Below, one piece after another: positions 1 to 5,933 of a stretch of 5,933 bases of DNA. The position numbers were made by a program, and so were the translations under genes. Source of the stretch: Chitinophagaceae bacterium (GTDB taxonomy: Bacteria; Bacteroidota; Bacteroidia; Chitinophagales; Chitinophagaceae). How positions within the stretch are numbered: the stretch's first letter is position 1; each line of letters opens with the position of its first letter. The notes beneath the pieces were generated by a model. That model was not told where the DNA came from and did no database searches. It saw only the letters and a program-made list of their open reading frames with translations. The stretch covers positions 1 to 5,933 of the forward strand of contig PLEB01000171.1 in assembly GCA_003136915.1 (NCBI GenBank), given 5' to 3'.

Positions 1-21
1 TTACTTTTTACTTTTTACTTT
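1..21. repeat. Heptamer repeat inside the 3' end of the M23-like gene
   Basis: Two complete TTTTTAC units (5-11 and 12-18) flanked by partial ones (TTAC at 1-4, TTT at 19-21). The array may continue beyond the window. It encodes the last residues KVKSKK and supplies the stop codon of the M23-like gene. On the coding strand the three TAA triplets fall in three different frames. Confidence 0.7.
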
Positions 22-981
22 CTTCCCCACTAACCCCTTCGGCAATTCCCTATTCACGATCGTCAAAGGGTATTCACTGATATACTCCGCACCATTTTTC
101 AGCATTGTTCTTCCATTATTTTTAGTCCAGAAGGGTATGGGAACATAAATCATAACCATTTTCCAAATATTTTCTCCATTTTGGGATACATTCACTTCCT
201 GATTGTAATATACACTGAATCTCGCCTCGGAACCGCGGCCAAACTTATCGCCACCAACCAAACCGATGGGTTGCCCGGGTTTCACCAACTGGCCCGGCTT
301 TACGAGGGAGCTGGCTTTTTTTAATATCCCATAATGACCAAATGAACAATCCGCATGGACCACTTCAATATAGTTTTCATGCCCGGCGCTTGGGAGTCCT
401 GCATCATTCGTGGCATCATTGTCTTCCACTTCAGTCACTACGCCTCTCCTCGAAGCGTAGATCGTATCTCCAGGTTTCATTCTTACTCGGATCACGTACC
501 AGTTGTTTTGCGGAGCGGACTGGTCAGCCGGCTTATCCGCGTTGCCAAGTACATAGGCCTGCGCCTCTTTTCCGGCGCTGATGGGCAGCAAATAGATAAA
601 CCCTGTATCTACTTTGGGAAGAATGCATCCTTTATTATAACTGCTGGCGTAATTAAATTTTATGGGAACATTCGGGTTCACTGCTGAAATAGAAAACAAT
701 TTATTCAGGCCAGGTTTTATTTCTGCACGGTAAGGAAGGGGTTGATCAGATTTAACATTGTCAAATGTTGTAAAATAGACTTCCAGGATGTAATTGCAGT
801 AAGCATGGTTGAATGCAGTAAAAGAAGCAATTCCCCTGGAATCCTGTTGATACTTCACCTCTACGATCCTCTGGGAAAACAATCCGGAAATCCCTAAAAA
901 CAGGAACGGTAAAAGAAGCGAAAGTCTAGCGATTGTGGTGCTGTAAAAAACTTTGTTCAAGGCATTAAATTTATTTGGCAT
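1..981 (-). CDS. Secreted M23/LytM-fold protein, probably catalytically inactive
   Basis: A 326-residue protein complete in the window, stop TAA at 1-3. Residues 1-36 form a signal peptide: a basic start, a hydrophobic stretch at about 19-34 and a likely cut near FSQ, so it should be exported. Residues ~40-150 match nothing I recognise. Residues ~160-260 resemble the peptidase M23 (LytM) beta fold: a GDTIYASRRGVV strand (171-182), the H209-A-D...F-G-H216 stretch corresponding to the family's H...Y-x-H-L, then VKPGQPIGLVGG (233-244). In active enzymes zinc is held by an N-terminal HxxxD and the second His of a C-terminal HxH. Here the first motif is absent and the HLHF position reads E252-A-R254-F, so no zinc ligand remains. 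Hydrolase activity is unlikely; binding peptidoglycan or regulating another enzyme, as EnvC/NlpD-type LytM factors do, is possible but inferred. The start overlaps the upstream lipoprotein gene by 11 bp, suggesting translational coupling. There is no other Met before residue 168. Confidence 0.8.
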   Translation of the reverse strand: MPNKFNALNKVFYSTTIARLSLLLPFLFLGISGLFSQRIVEVKYQQDSRGIASFTAFNHAYCNYILEVYFTTFDNVKSDQPLPYRAEIKPGLNKLFSISAVNPNVPIKFNYASSYNKGCILPKVDTGFIYLLPISAGKEAQAYVLGNADKPADQSAPQNNWYVIRVRMKPGDTIYASRRGVVTEVEDNDATNDAGLPSAGHENYIEVVHADCSFGHYGILKKASSLVKPGQLVKPGQPIGLVGGDKFGRGSEARFSVYYNQEVNVSQNGENIWKMVMIYVPIPFWTKNNGRTMLKNGAEYISEYPLTIVNRELPKGLVGKKVKSKK

Positions 982-1591
982 TCGCAGGCGAAATATGTGG
1001 ATTTTTTACCAGCAAAAGCGTGTCGGAAAGAATATGATTTATTTTGGAGCAGTTGTTCAGGTATTCTATGTGTGTATAGATATTCAGGTTGGTTAGATCC
1101 CTGGTATTTAGTCCAAACGAAACAACCTTGATATTTGAATTTGCCGTATCATCAAGGAGTGGGAACTGAAAATGCAGATTCTTATTGATGGTTATCTTTA
1201 ACTTTTGAAATGTTTTCTGGAGTTTGAAAAAATAAATCTGAAAAAATGCAGAATCCAGATTTACCTCCGTTATGATACGGTCAACCATTGGGCTGCCTTC
1301 GGACCTGGTCATTAATCCATTTTCACTATACTCTTCCCGATAAACCGGCTTTTTGAGGTTTTGGTAAAAGGTATATGACTTTAATTTTTCATCCTTATAA
1401 AATAAGTAGGCTCCTCCTTTAGAGTTGTCCCATCCGGAATCATAGAGTGCATTTATTTTTTGTCCGGATCCATAAGTAACAATTAATTTTTGCGGTGCAT
1501 GCTTTTGTATATCGGCAGCAGTTATAAAGCAGATCGGTCCCTTATTGCATGCTGCGAATGAAAACAGAAGGGAAATAAATATCCATTTCAT
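971..1591 (-). CDS. Small predicted lipoprotein of unknown function
   Basis: A 206-residue protein. The first 14 residues are a short lipoprotein signal peptide with lipobox F12-A-A-C15, so Cys15 is the probable lipidated residue and the protein should be membrane-anchored. The segment ~50-100 (Y-D-S-G-W-D... G-G-A-Y-L-F-Y-K-D-E-K-L ... Y-R-E-E-Y-S-E-N-G-L) faintly resembles the strand-turn pattern of MORN/YwqK-type repeats (tyrosine, charged residues, then NG), but I would not assign the family on this. The C-terminal half alternates hydrophobic and polar residues, suggesting beta structure. Cys21 and Cys181 are further cysteines. It is the first gene after the terminator at 1701-1730 and a candidate promoter at 1662-1669, and its last codons overlap the start of the M23-like gene, so the two probably form a two-gene operon. 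No convincing Shine-Dalgarno precedes the ATG, which is common in this phylum. Function unknown. Confidence 0.75.
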   Translation of the reverse strand: MKWIFISLLFSFAACNKGPICFITAADIQKHAPQKLIVTYGSGQKINALYDSGWDNSKGGAYLFYKDEKLKSYTFYQNLKKPVYREEYSENGLMTRSEGSPMVDRIITEVNLDSAFFQIYFFKLQKTFQKLKITINKNLHFQFPLLDDTANSNIKVVSFGLNTRDLTNLNIYTHIEYLNNCSKINHILSDTLLLVKNPHISPANAK

Positions 1592-1661
1592 GGTAAAACA
1601 GTTACAATAACCCTTTTATACCGGGTAAGCGGTGGCCTTCCTTGCTCCCGGATAATGAAAC

Positions 1662-1669
1662 CAAAGATA
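1662..1669 (-). promoter_or_regulatory. Candidate -7 element of a Bacteroidota promoter
   Basis: On the minus strand the bases read TATCTTTG, an exact match to the TAnnTTTG consensus of Bacteroidota sigma factor promoters. It lies just after the terminator of the preceding unit and about 70 bp before the lipoprotein start codon, where a promoter for the lipoprotein/M23-like pair is expected. The weak point is the upstream element: the only TTTG (complement of 1700-1703) is about 30 bases away, longer than the usual ~19-21, and it lies in the terminator's T tract. The call therefore rests on the -7 match and position alone. Confidence 0.4.
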
Positions 1670-1700
1670 GCTCATAGAATCTCCATCCGGATATTCCGCC

Positions 1701-1730
1701 AAATAAAAAGCCCTGCTTGATGCAGGGCTT
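1701..1730 (-). terminator. Intrinsic terminator after the solenoid gene
   Basis: A perfect 9-bp stem (1708-1716 pairing with 1722-1730, AAGCCCTGC/GCAGGGCTT) closes a 5-base loop. In minus-strand transcripts it is followed by a U-rich tail, TTTTTATTT including the last stem bases. It lies 83 bp past the stop of the DUF4097-like gene and would end the permease/solenoid transcript. In the plus direction no T tract follows, so it is one-directional. Confidence 0.87.
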
Positions 1731-1812
1731 GAATATTGGCCGATTTGAGGGAACTGAACACGAGATCCTAATACGAAATTTATTCCTGAAGCAGAACGAT
1801 CTTAAGTTGTGT

Positions 1813-2853
1813 CTATTTGAATGACAAATGGATCCTGCCGCCGCCGGCATCAACTGTAACCGGTATGCCACCGCCATTCAGGGAACCATATATCTCATCT
1901 TCCTTAAAAGTTCCATTGAAATTGCTGAGGGATTCGGTACTGATCTTTTCTGCGTTTATATTAAGATTGAATCCTATGTTTTTTGGAATACGCAAATCAA
2001 TTCTTCCACCTGAATTCCGGAGTTTAACATATTTCCCCGGTTGGGTTATTTGTACGTCAATATTACCACCGCTGGTGGAGGCATCAATACTGGCAGAAAG
2101 ATCTTCAAGATTAATACTTCCGCCTGAAGTATGTGTAGATAATTCACCTTTGATTTTCTCTCCATTTATGCCGCCACCACTGGTTACGGCAGAAATATTA
2201 CCATCCAGATCGTTTAATTCCAGGCTCCCGCCTGAAGTATTCAGCCTGATATTGCCACTGCAACGCTCAGCTTCAATTCCACCACCGCTGGTTGACAGAT
2301 CAATATTTTCCTTGGAATCTTCAACATGAATACCTCCCCCGGAAGTGCGACCGGTAATCTGGCCACTCACTTTTTTTACATGAAGACCGCCGCCACTGGT
2401 GTTGAAGTCTTCGGTACCGCTGAGATTATCCAGCATGATTCCACCCCCGCTTGTGTTGAGATGTGTAGAAGATTCGCTTGGAACAAAAATGGCAAAAGAT
2501 ATATTCAACGATCTTTTCCAGTCGTGAAATCCCCTTTTAGTTTTGGCGATAGCAACCAGTTTGTGGTTGGAAGAAGTTATTGAAAATTCATAATCCTCTT
2601 CCAGTCTTTTCTGAACTTCTTCCTTTGACAAGTCTGCATAACGGCCATTATTTCCGGATACATATACTTCGATACGCGCTTCCGAAGGATTTACTCCGGA
2701 AACCTGGATCCCGCCACCGGATGTATTAGCTTCTACCTGCTGAATAGCATCGGCCGACAAGGATTTGTTTATATACAGCATGCCTTCTTTCGATTGGGCG
2801 GAAGCCGTAAAAGCCAAACCCATCATTAGAATAAGAACAATATACTTTTTCAT
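1813..2853 (-). CDS. Exported DUF4097-like beta-solenoid protein with TSGGG repeats
   Basis: A 346-residue protein. Residues 1-19 are a classical signal peptide (MKKYIV..., cut ASA19|Q20), so it is exported. It belongs by pattern to the DUF4097 'putative adhesin' group of repetitive beta-strand proteins, whose role is poorly known. A first NTSGGGIQV motif is at 43-51. An inserted region (52-130) carries a helical stretch (SKEEVQKRLEEDYEF) and a beta segment ending in a VP (124-125), as the family does just before its array. Then T-S-G-G motifs begin at residues 134, 152, 170, 188, 206, 224, 242 and 260, exactly 18 residues apart, with a last N-S-G-G at 280. Each repeat should be one turn of a beta-helix. 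The C-terminus (325-346) has two more GGG turns. No lipobox, membrane anchor or T9SS-type C-terminal domain is visible. It follows the permease gene by 42 bp without a terminator, hence probably one operon. A weak GAG lies just before the ATG. Confidence 0.85.
   Translation of the reverse strand: MKKYIVLILMMGLAFTASAQSKEGMLYINKSLSADAIQQVEANTSGGGIQVSGVNPSEARIEVYVSGNNGRYADLSKEEVQKRLEEDYEFSITSSNHKLVAIAKTKRGFHDWKRSLNISFAIFVPSESSTHLNTSGGGIMLDNLSGTEDFNTSGGGLHVKKVSGQITGRTSGGGIHVEDSKENIDLSTSGGGIEAERCSGNIRLNTSGGSLELNDLDGNISAVTSGGGINGEKIKGELSTHTSGGSINLEDLSASIDASTSGGNIDVQITQPGKYVKLRNSGGRIDLRIPKNIGFNLNINAEKISTESLSNFNGTFKEDEIYGSLNGGGIPVTVDAGGGRIHLSFK
2017..2454 (-). repeat. In-gene 54-bp tandem repeat array, eight units
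   Basis: Inside the solenoid gene, eight units each begin at a Thr-Ser-Gly-Gly motif. Seven spacings are exactly 54 bp (18 codons); the last unit is 60 bp. The DNA has diverged so that no two units are identical, yet the protein register is unbroken. The TSGG codons fall into two alternating types (ACC AGY and ACT TCN), which suggests an older 108-bp two-unit repeat. Divergence makes present-day recombination between units less likely than in a fresh array. Confidence 0.9.
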
Positions 2854-2873
2854 AATCTCTATTTTAGTTCGAA

Positions 2874-2894
2874 TTTTTACTTTTTAATTTTTAA
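2874..2894. repeat. Heptamer repeat, three units, after the permease stop
   Basis: On the plus strand the bases are TTTTTAC, TTTTTAA, TTTTTAA, three 7-bp units beginning one base past the permease stop codon (2896-2898, complement TCA). Read on the coding strand, the units place a TAA in each of the three frames. The same heptamer recurs at the left edge of the window, also at the 3' end of a gene. Confidence 0.75.
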
Positions 2895-2895
2895 T

Positions 2896-5268
2896 TCATT
2901 CTGTTCTCAGACTCTTCACCGGATTCGCAAGCGCTGCCTTCACAGCCTGGAAACTCACCGTAAAAAGCGTAATAACTATGGCGACAAGACCGGCAAACAT
3001 AAACATCCACCAGCTGATGTTTGTCTTGTATGCGTAATCTTCCAGCCATTTATACATCATATACCAGGCCAGTGGGGTCGCTATGATAAGGGCCACCAAA
3101 ACGAGCATTAAAAATTCCTTTGACAATAAACTGAAAAGAGAAATTATACTGGCCCCAAGCACTTTGCGGATACCAATCTCCTTTGTTCTTTGTTCAGCCG
3201 TGAACATGGCGAGCCCCAGCAAACCCAAGCAGGAAATGAATATTGCGAGAAAGGCAAAACAACTCGAAAGTTTGCCTACCATGATTTCGCTTGTATATAA
3301 CTTCTGATATTCGTCTTCTGAGAACTGATAGGTGAAGGGAAACTTCGGGTTTAGCTGTTTACATAATTTCTCCAAACTAGCAATGGCCGCTTTCGTTTGA
3401 CCAGCCCGTGTTTTAATGAGAATGCTCCCGTAATCATCTTTTTCCCCGAGGCGAAGGATCAGCGCATTTACCGGCACATGCAGTGAATTGAAATGAAAGT
3501 CCTTTATCACACCCACAACGGTTCCCTTTTTTCCCCAGAAAGTTAGCCTGTTTCCAATGGGATTCTTAAACCCTATTTTTTTCAGCGCCTGTTCGTTCAG
3601 TATATATCCGGCTGTATCTGTTCCGAACGCTTGTGAGAACTCTCTTCCCTGAAGAACCTTAATATTCATTGTTGACGCAAAATCATATCCTATGGCTGCC
3701 TGCGTAAACATAGGTTTTGAATTCGGGTCCTTCCCATCCCAATCAACCCCATATGTGCCGTTTTGTATTTCGGTAGGCGTTTGAGAAATTCGGGAGACCT
3801 CTTTTATTCCCGGCATGTTGAGCGATTCCTGTTTAAAAAACGCATACTGTTTTGGAAGTTCTCCGGACAACGGAATATAAACAAGGTTTTCCCGATCGTA
3901 TCCCAGGTCAGTTGTCTGTATATAATTAATCTGTCTGGAAATGACAATGGTACCAATGATCAGTACGATGGAAAGTACAAATTGGAATACTACCAGACCC
4001 TTACGAAACCATACACTTCCGGTCTGTAGCTTCAAAACGCCTTTCAATACGGTAACTGGTTTAAAGGAGGATAAGAAGATAGCCGGGTAGGTTCCGGAAA
4101 TCAATCCTGTAAATCCCGTCAATAGTAAAATGCTTGCCCAGAAAACGATATTTCCAAAGGGAAAAACAATCTCTTTTTGAGTTAATGTGTTGAATGCAGG
4201 CAATAGCGCGACTACCACGATCAAGGCGATAACCACAGCAATAAATGCAAGTAATATGGCCTCCCCTATAAATTGTTTCATTAGGGATGACCGGAGTGCG
4301 CCGACTACTTTTCTTACGCCGATTTCTTTTGCCCTTTTTACAGAACGCGCCGTTGTAAGGTTCATGAAATTAATACAGGCTATAAGCAGGATAAAAATGG
4401 CGATAATGCTAAACAGCCTAACATATTCAATCCTTCCGCCTTCCAATTTTCCTGTTGGACCAAAATGCGAATGGAGATACATATCGTCAAATCGCTGAAT
4501 GCCCAGCTGGATATGGAAACCCTTACCCTGCTCCTTGTTATAATTATCTAAAAAGTGAACGATCTTTTGTTCAAAGGCCACCGGATTGGTACCCGATTTC
4601 AACATCAGCAAAGTTCGGGGGCCATTATTTCCCCATTCCTTTGCCCAACTGTTGTCTTCCAGGAAGGCATGCCAGTTGATGAGGTAGTCAAATTTCTCCG
4701 ACGCTTCCCCGGGGAGGTTTTCATATACTGCGGTTACCTTAAAATCTTTCCTGTTTTCATAGCGGATGGTTTTCCCTATGGCCAGGTCCGGAGATCCAAA
4801 AAAATCATTTGCCATTTTTCTGGAAATAGCGATTGTGGAAGGCGTATTCAAGGCCGTTGCGGCGGTGCCCTGAAGGAGTTTGTAGCTGAACATCAGGAAA
4901 AAATCCATTCCGGCATGATTGCCCTTTTCCTCCATGATTTTATTCCCAACCTGAAAAGTTGCCGGATCTTCCCAGGCCATTCCGCTGGCATACTTTACTT
5001 CGGGCAAAACCCTTTTCATTTCATCTGCCATAATACCCGGGGTAGAATGGAAGGCGTCTATTTTGTTATCATAGTACTGCCTTTCATAAACACTATATAA
5101 CTGTGTGGTGTTTTTATTAAACTTATCCTGGTTGCGTTCATCGCGGATCCACAACATGATCAAAAGACTGCAGGCCATGCCCAGGGCAAGGCCAAGAATA
5201 TTGATCAGGGAAAAAACTTTGTCTTTTTTCAGATTCCTGAATGCAATCAGCAAATAATTCTTAAGCAT
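2896..5268 (-). CDS. ABC transporter permease with two FtsX cores and MacB-like periplasmic domains
   Basis: A 790-residue inner-membrane protein of the duplicated FtsX/MacB permease type common in Bacteroidota. Such proteins pair with a separate ATPase and use mechanical movement of periplasmic domains rather than a channel; the substrate here is unknown. Order: N-terminal start MLKNYLLIAFRNLKKDK, TM1 ~21-41; first periplasmic domain ~42-283; TM2 ~284-304; the coupling-helix motif KEIGVRKVVGA at 314-324; TM3 ~335-358; TM4 ~373-393; TM5 ~424-443; second periplasmic domain ~444-668; TM6 ~669-690; a second KEIGIRKVLGA at 696-706; TM7 ~719-738; TM8 ~752-774; and the usual end (A-N-P-V-K-S-L-R-T-E). 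The two copies of K-E-I-G-x-R-K-V-x-G-A are the strongest family signature and mark an internal duplication. Length (about 790) and start are typical. No ATPase is in the window. The solenoid gene follows at 42 bp, so the two are probably co-transcribed. Confidence 0.93.
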   Translation of the reverse strand: MLKNYLLIAFRNLKKDKVFSLINILGLALGMACSLLIMLWIRDERNQDKFNKNTTQLYSVYERQYYDNKIDAFHSTPGIMADEMKRVLPEVKYASGMAWEDPATFQVGNKIMEEKGNHAGMDFFLMFSYKLLQGTAATALNTPSTIAISRKMANDFFGSPDLAIGKTIRYENRKDFKVTAVYENLPGEASEKFDYLINWHAFLEDNSWAKEWGNNGPRTLLMLKSGTNPVAFEQKIVHFLDNYNKEQGKGFHIQLGIQRFDDMYLHSHFGPTGKLEGGRIEYVRLFSIIAIFILLIACINFMNLTTARSVKRAKEIGVRKVVGALRSSLMKQFIGEAILLAFIAVVIALIVVVALLPAFNTLTQKEIVFPFGNIVFWASILLLTGFTGLISGTYPAIFLSSFKPVTVLKGVLKLQTGSVWFRKGLVVFQFVLSIVLIIGTIVISRQINYIQTTDLGYDRENLVYIPLSGELPKQYAFFKQESLNMPGIKEVSRISQTPTEIQNGTYGVDWDGKDPNSKPMFTQAAIGYDFASTMNIKVLQGREFSQAFGTDTAGYILNEQALKKIGFKNPIGNRLTFWGKKGTVVGVIKDFHFNSLHVPVNALILRLGEKDDYGSILIKTRAGQTKAAIASLEKLCKQLNPKFPFTYQFSEDEYQKLYTSEIMVGKLSSCFAFLAIFISCLGLLGLAMFTAEQRTKEIGIRKVLGASIISLFSLLSKEFLMLVLVALIIATPLAWYMMYKWLEDYAYKTNISWWMFMFAGLVAIVITLFTVSFQAVKAALANPVKSLRTE

Positions 5269-5658
5269 AGGAAGATTATAGATCCTTTTAATACAATACG
5301 CTGATTCCTAAAAAAATTACATAATTCGCGAAATAGGGCACCAACTAAATGCCAAATTGCTAAAGCACTATAAATCAATAAATTATTTAAACTGAATATG
5401 AGAAACTGCCCGGTTTTGATACGTTGGTTGTCCGTTTTTTTTAAACATTACCGTATGGTCGGATAATTGCCGCCCCGGGAAAGACAAGGAAAATAGGCAG
5501 TTGTTGCAGGAGCGGGACAAATACATGAAAACCTTAATCAGCGGGCCTATAAAACCTTCATCCTGCCCTTCACATAGTTTGTATACATGCCATGCGCAAT
5601 AATGAGTGATACCAGATAATCATGCGTGCTTTGGGTGGAAGGCTCATGGGGCCGATAC
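5269..5658. other. 390-bp gene-free stretch before the permease gene
   Basis: This lies between the aldolase stop and the permease start. The half next to the permease (5269-5400) is AT-rich and should hold its promoter, but I found no TAnnTTTG match on the minus strand. It contains an 8-bp palindrome TTCGCGAA (5325-5332) and an A-run (5310-5317). The other half holds two direct copies of AAAACCTT (5528-5535 and 5551-5558) and the palindrome GTATAC (5581-5586). I see no convincing terminator for the aldolase gene, no tRNA-like or riboswitch-like fold, and no credible small gene. Short open stretches on both strands here do not resemble proteins. Confidence 0.6.
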
Positions 5659-5933
5659 CTATCCGGTGCAAAGCTTTACGGCTTTTACCACGGACTCAAA
5701 ATGCGCTTGCAGAGACTGCCAGTCTTTATTCTTGATGAACCCTTTGTTAAAGAGTTCACTGCCCATGCCTACAGCAGTAGCACCCGCATCGAGCCATGCA
5801 ATTGCTTTCCCTGTGTCAATTCCTCCTGTGGGCATTAGTTTAATTTGTTCCATAGGTCCTTTCAGGTCTTTTATATACAGGGGATGAAGTGCGGTTGCCG
5901 GAAATATCTTTACCATATCGGCGCCTGTTTTCC
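5659..5933 (-). CDS. eda: KDPG/KHG aldolase, C-terminal part (runs off the right edge)
   Basis: The reading frame is open to the right edge; about the last 90 residues are visible. The ATG at 5914-5916 is internal, because the frame continues upstream as K-T-G-A-D before M-V-K-I-F-P-A, the block where the family reads (A)GA-D-F/Y-V-K-x-F-P-A. The Lys at 5908-5910 is the Schiff-base lysine (Lys133 in the Escherichia coli enzyme). M-P-T-G-G-I is the phosphate-binding stretch, followed by the A-T-A-V-G-M-G-S strand. The enzyme is a cytoplasmic class I aldolase that splits 2-keto-3-deoxy-6-phosphogluconate into pyruvate and glyceraldehyde 3-phosphate, in the Entner-Doudoroff and uronate pathways, and may also act on 4-hydroxy-2-oxoglutarate. 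The stop is TAG. Partner genes such as a KDG kinase would lie to the right, outside the window. A related aldolase such as KDPGal aldolase cannot be excluded from this fragment. Confidence 0.88.
   Translation of the reverse strand, partial: KTGADMVKIFPATALHPLYIKDLKGPMEQIKLMPTGGIDTGKAIAWLDAGATAVGMGSELFNKGFIKNKDWQSLQAHFESVVKAVKLCTG

Noticed and set aside
1621..1651. CCGGG...CCCGG inverted repeat in the leader before the lipoprotein gene
   Set aside because: Only 5 bp of stem around a 21-base loop; too weak to call a regulatory structure.
1602..1877. A 91-codon minus-strand open frame across the end of the solenoid gene and the terminator
   Set aside because: It overlaps the solenoid gene out of frame, runs through the terminator hairpin and the candidate promoter, and its translation has no protein-like pattern.
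1817..2329. A 170-codon open frame on the plus strand, opposite the solenoid gene
   Set aside because: It is the mirror of the TSGGG repeats: the Gly-rich codons read backwards as Pro-rich LPPE/IPPPL runs. It has no independent start signal, and the minus-strand protein has a signal peptide and a perfect repeat register.
2017..2454. CRISPR-like or satellite array, suggested by the regular 54-bp spacing
   Set aside because: The regularity is at protein level inside an open frame, units are not identical in DNA, and there is no repeat/spacer split.
4555..5100. A 181-codon open frame on the plus strand inside the permease gene
   Set aside because: It lies wholly opposite a well-recognised permease domain, has an unusual Cys/His/Phe-rich composition and matches no family; it is a shadow.
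5543..5700. A second minus-strand frame open past the aldolase stop, ending in the protein-like sequence HDYLVSLIIAHGMYTNYVK
   Set aside because: It has no good start outside the aldolase gene and is too short to judge. Extension of the aldolase by a frameshift was considered, but the visible end has a reasonable family length.
5606..5887. Plus-strand open frames opposite the aldolase
   Set aside because: The minus-strand frame carries the aldolase lysine and phosphate-binding motifs; the plus-strand ones are shadows.

Overview
The window looks like chromosomal DNA from a member of the Bacteroidota, probably a Chitinophagaceae-like or Sphingobacteria-like soil or freshwater bacterium. The reasons are a roughly 43% GC AT-leaning composition, a TAnnTTTG-type promoter element, signal peptides ending in ASA|Q and FSQ, weak Shine-Dalgarno sequences, a very large FtsX/MacB permease of the kind typical of this phylum, and proteins in this phylum's style. 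The lineage is inferred from these traits; no marker gene is present.

Every gene I accept lies on the minus strand, so transcription runs from high to low coordinates. From right to left: (1) the C-terminal part of a KDPG/KHG aldolase (eda-type), cut by the right edge, with its stop at 5659; (2) a 390-bp gene-free stretch (5269-5658) that should hold the start signals of the next unit; (3) a 790-residue ABC-transporter permease with two FtsX cores and two periplasmic domains (2896-5268); (4) 42 bp further on, a secreted 346-residue DUF4097-like beta-solenoid protein built on an exact 18-residue TSGGG repeat (1813-2853), ending at a strong intrinsic terminator (1701-1730); (5) a likely promoter (1662-1669) serving a second unit made of a small lipoprotein (971-1591) and, overlapping it by 11 bp, a secreted M23/LytM-fold protein that has lost its zinc ligands (1-981).

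Read together, the two units encode envelope proteins: a permease with large periplasmic domains co-transcribed with an exported solenoid, then a lipoprotein coupled to a probably non-catalytic LytM-like protein. No ATPase, sensor or regulator is in view, so a joint function is only inferred. The aldolase is metabolic and looks unrelated.

The most unusual structure is inside the solenoid gene. Serine codons of the TSGG motif alternate strictly between the AGY and TCN families over eight consecutive units, and the residue nine positions after the Thr alternates basic/acidic. Both point to a 36-residue (108-bp) two-rung building block hidden under the 18-residue period. A second item is an A/T-rich heptamer repeat found at the 3' ends of two genes, whose 7-bp period puts a TAA in all three frames. 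I found no CRISPR array, tRNA, rRNA, insertion sequence or defence system.
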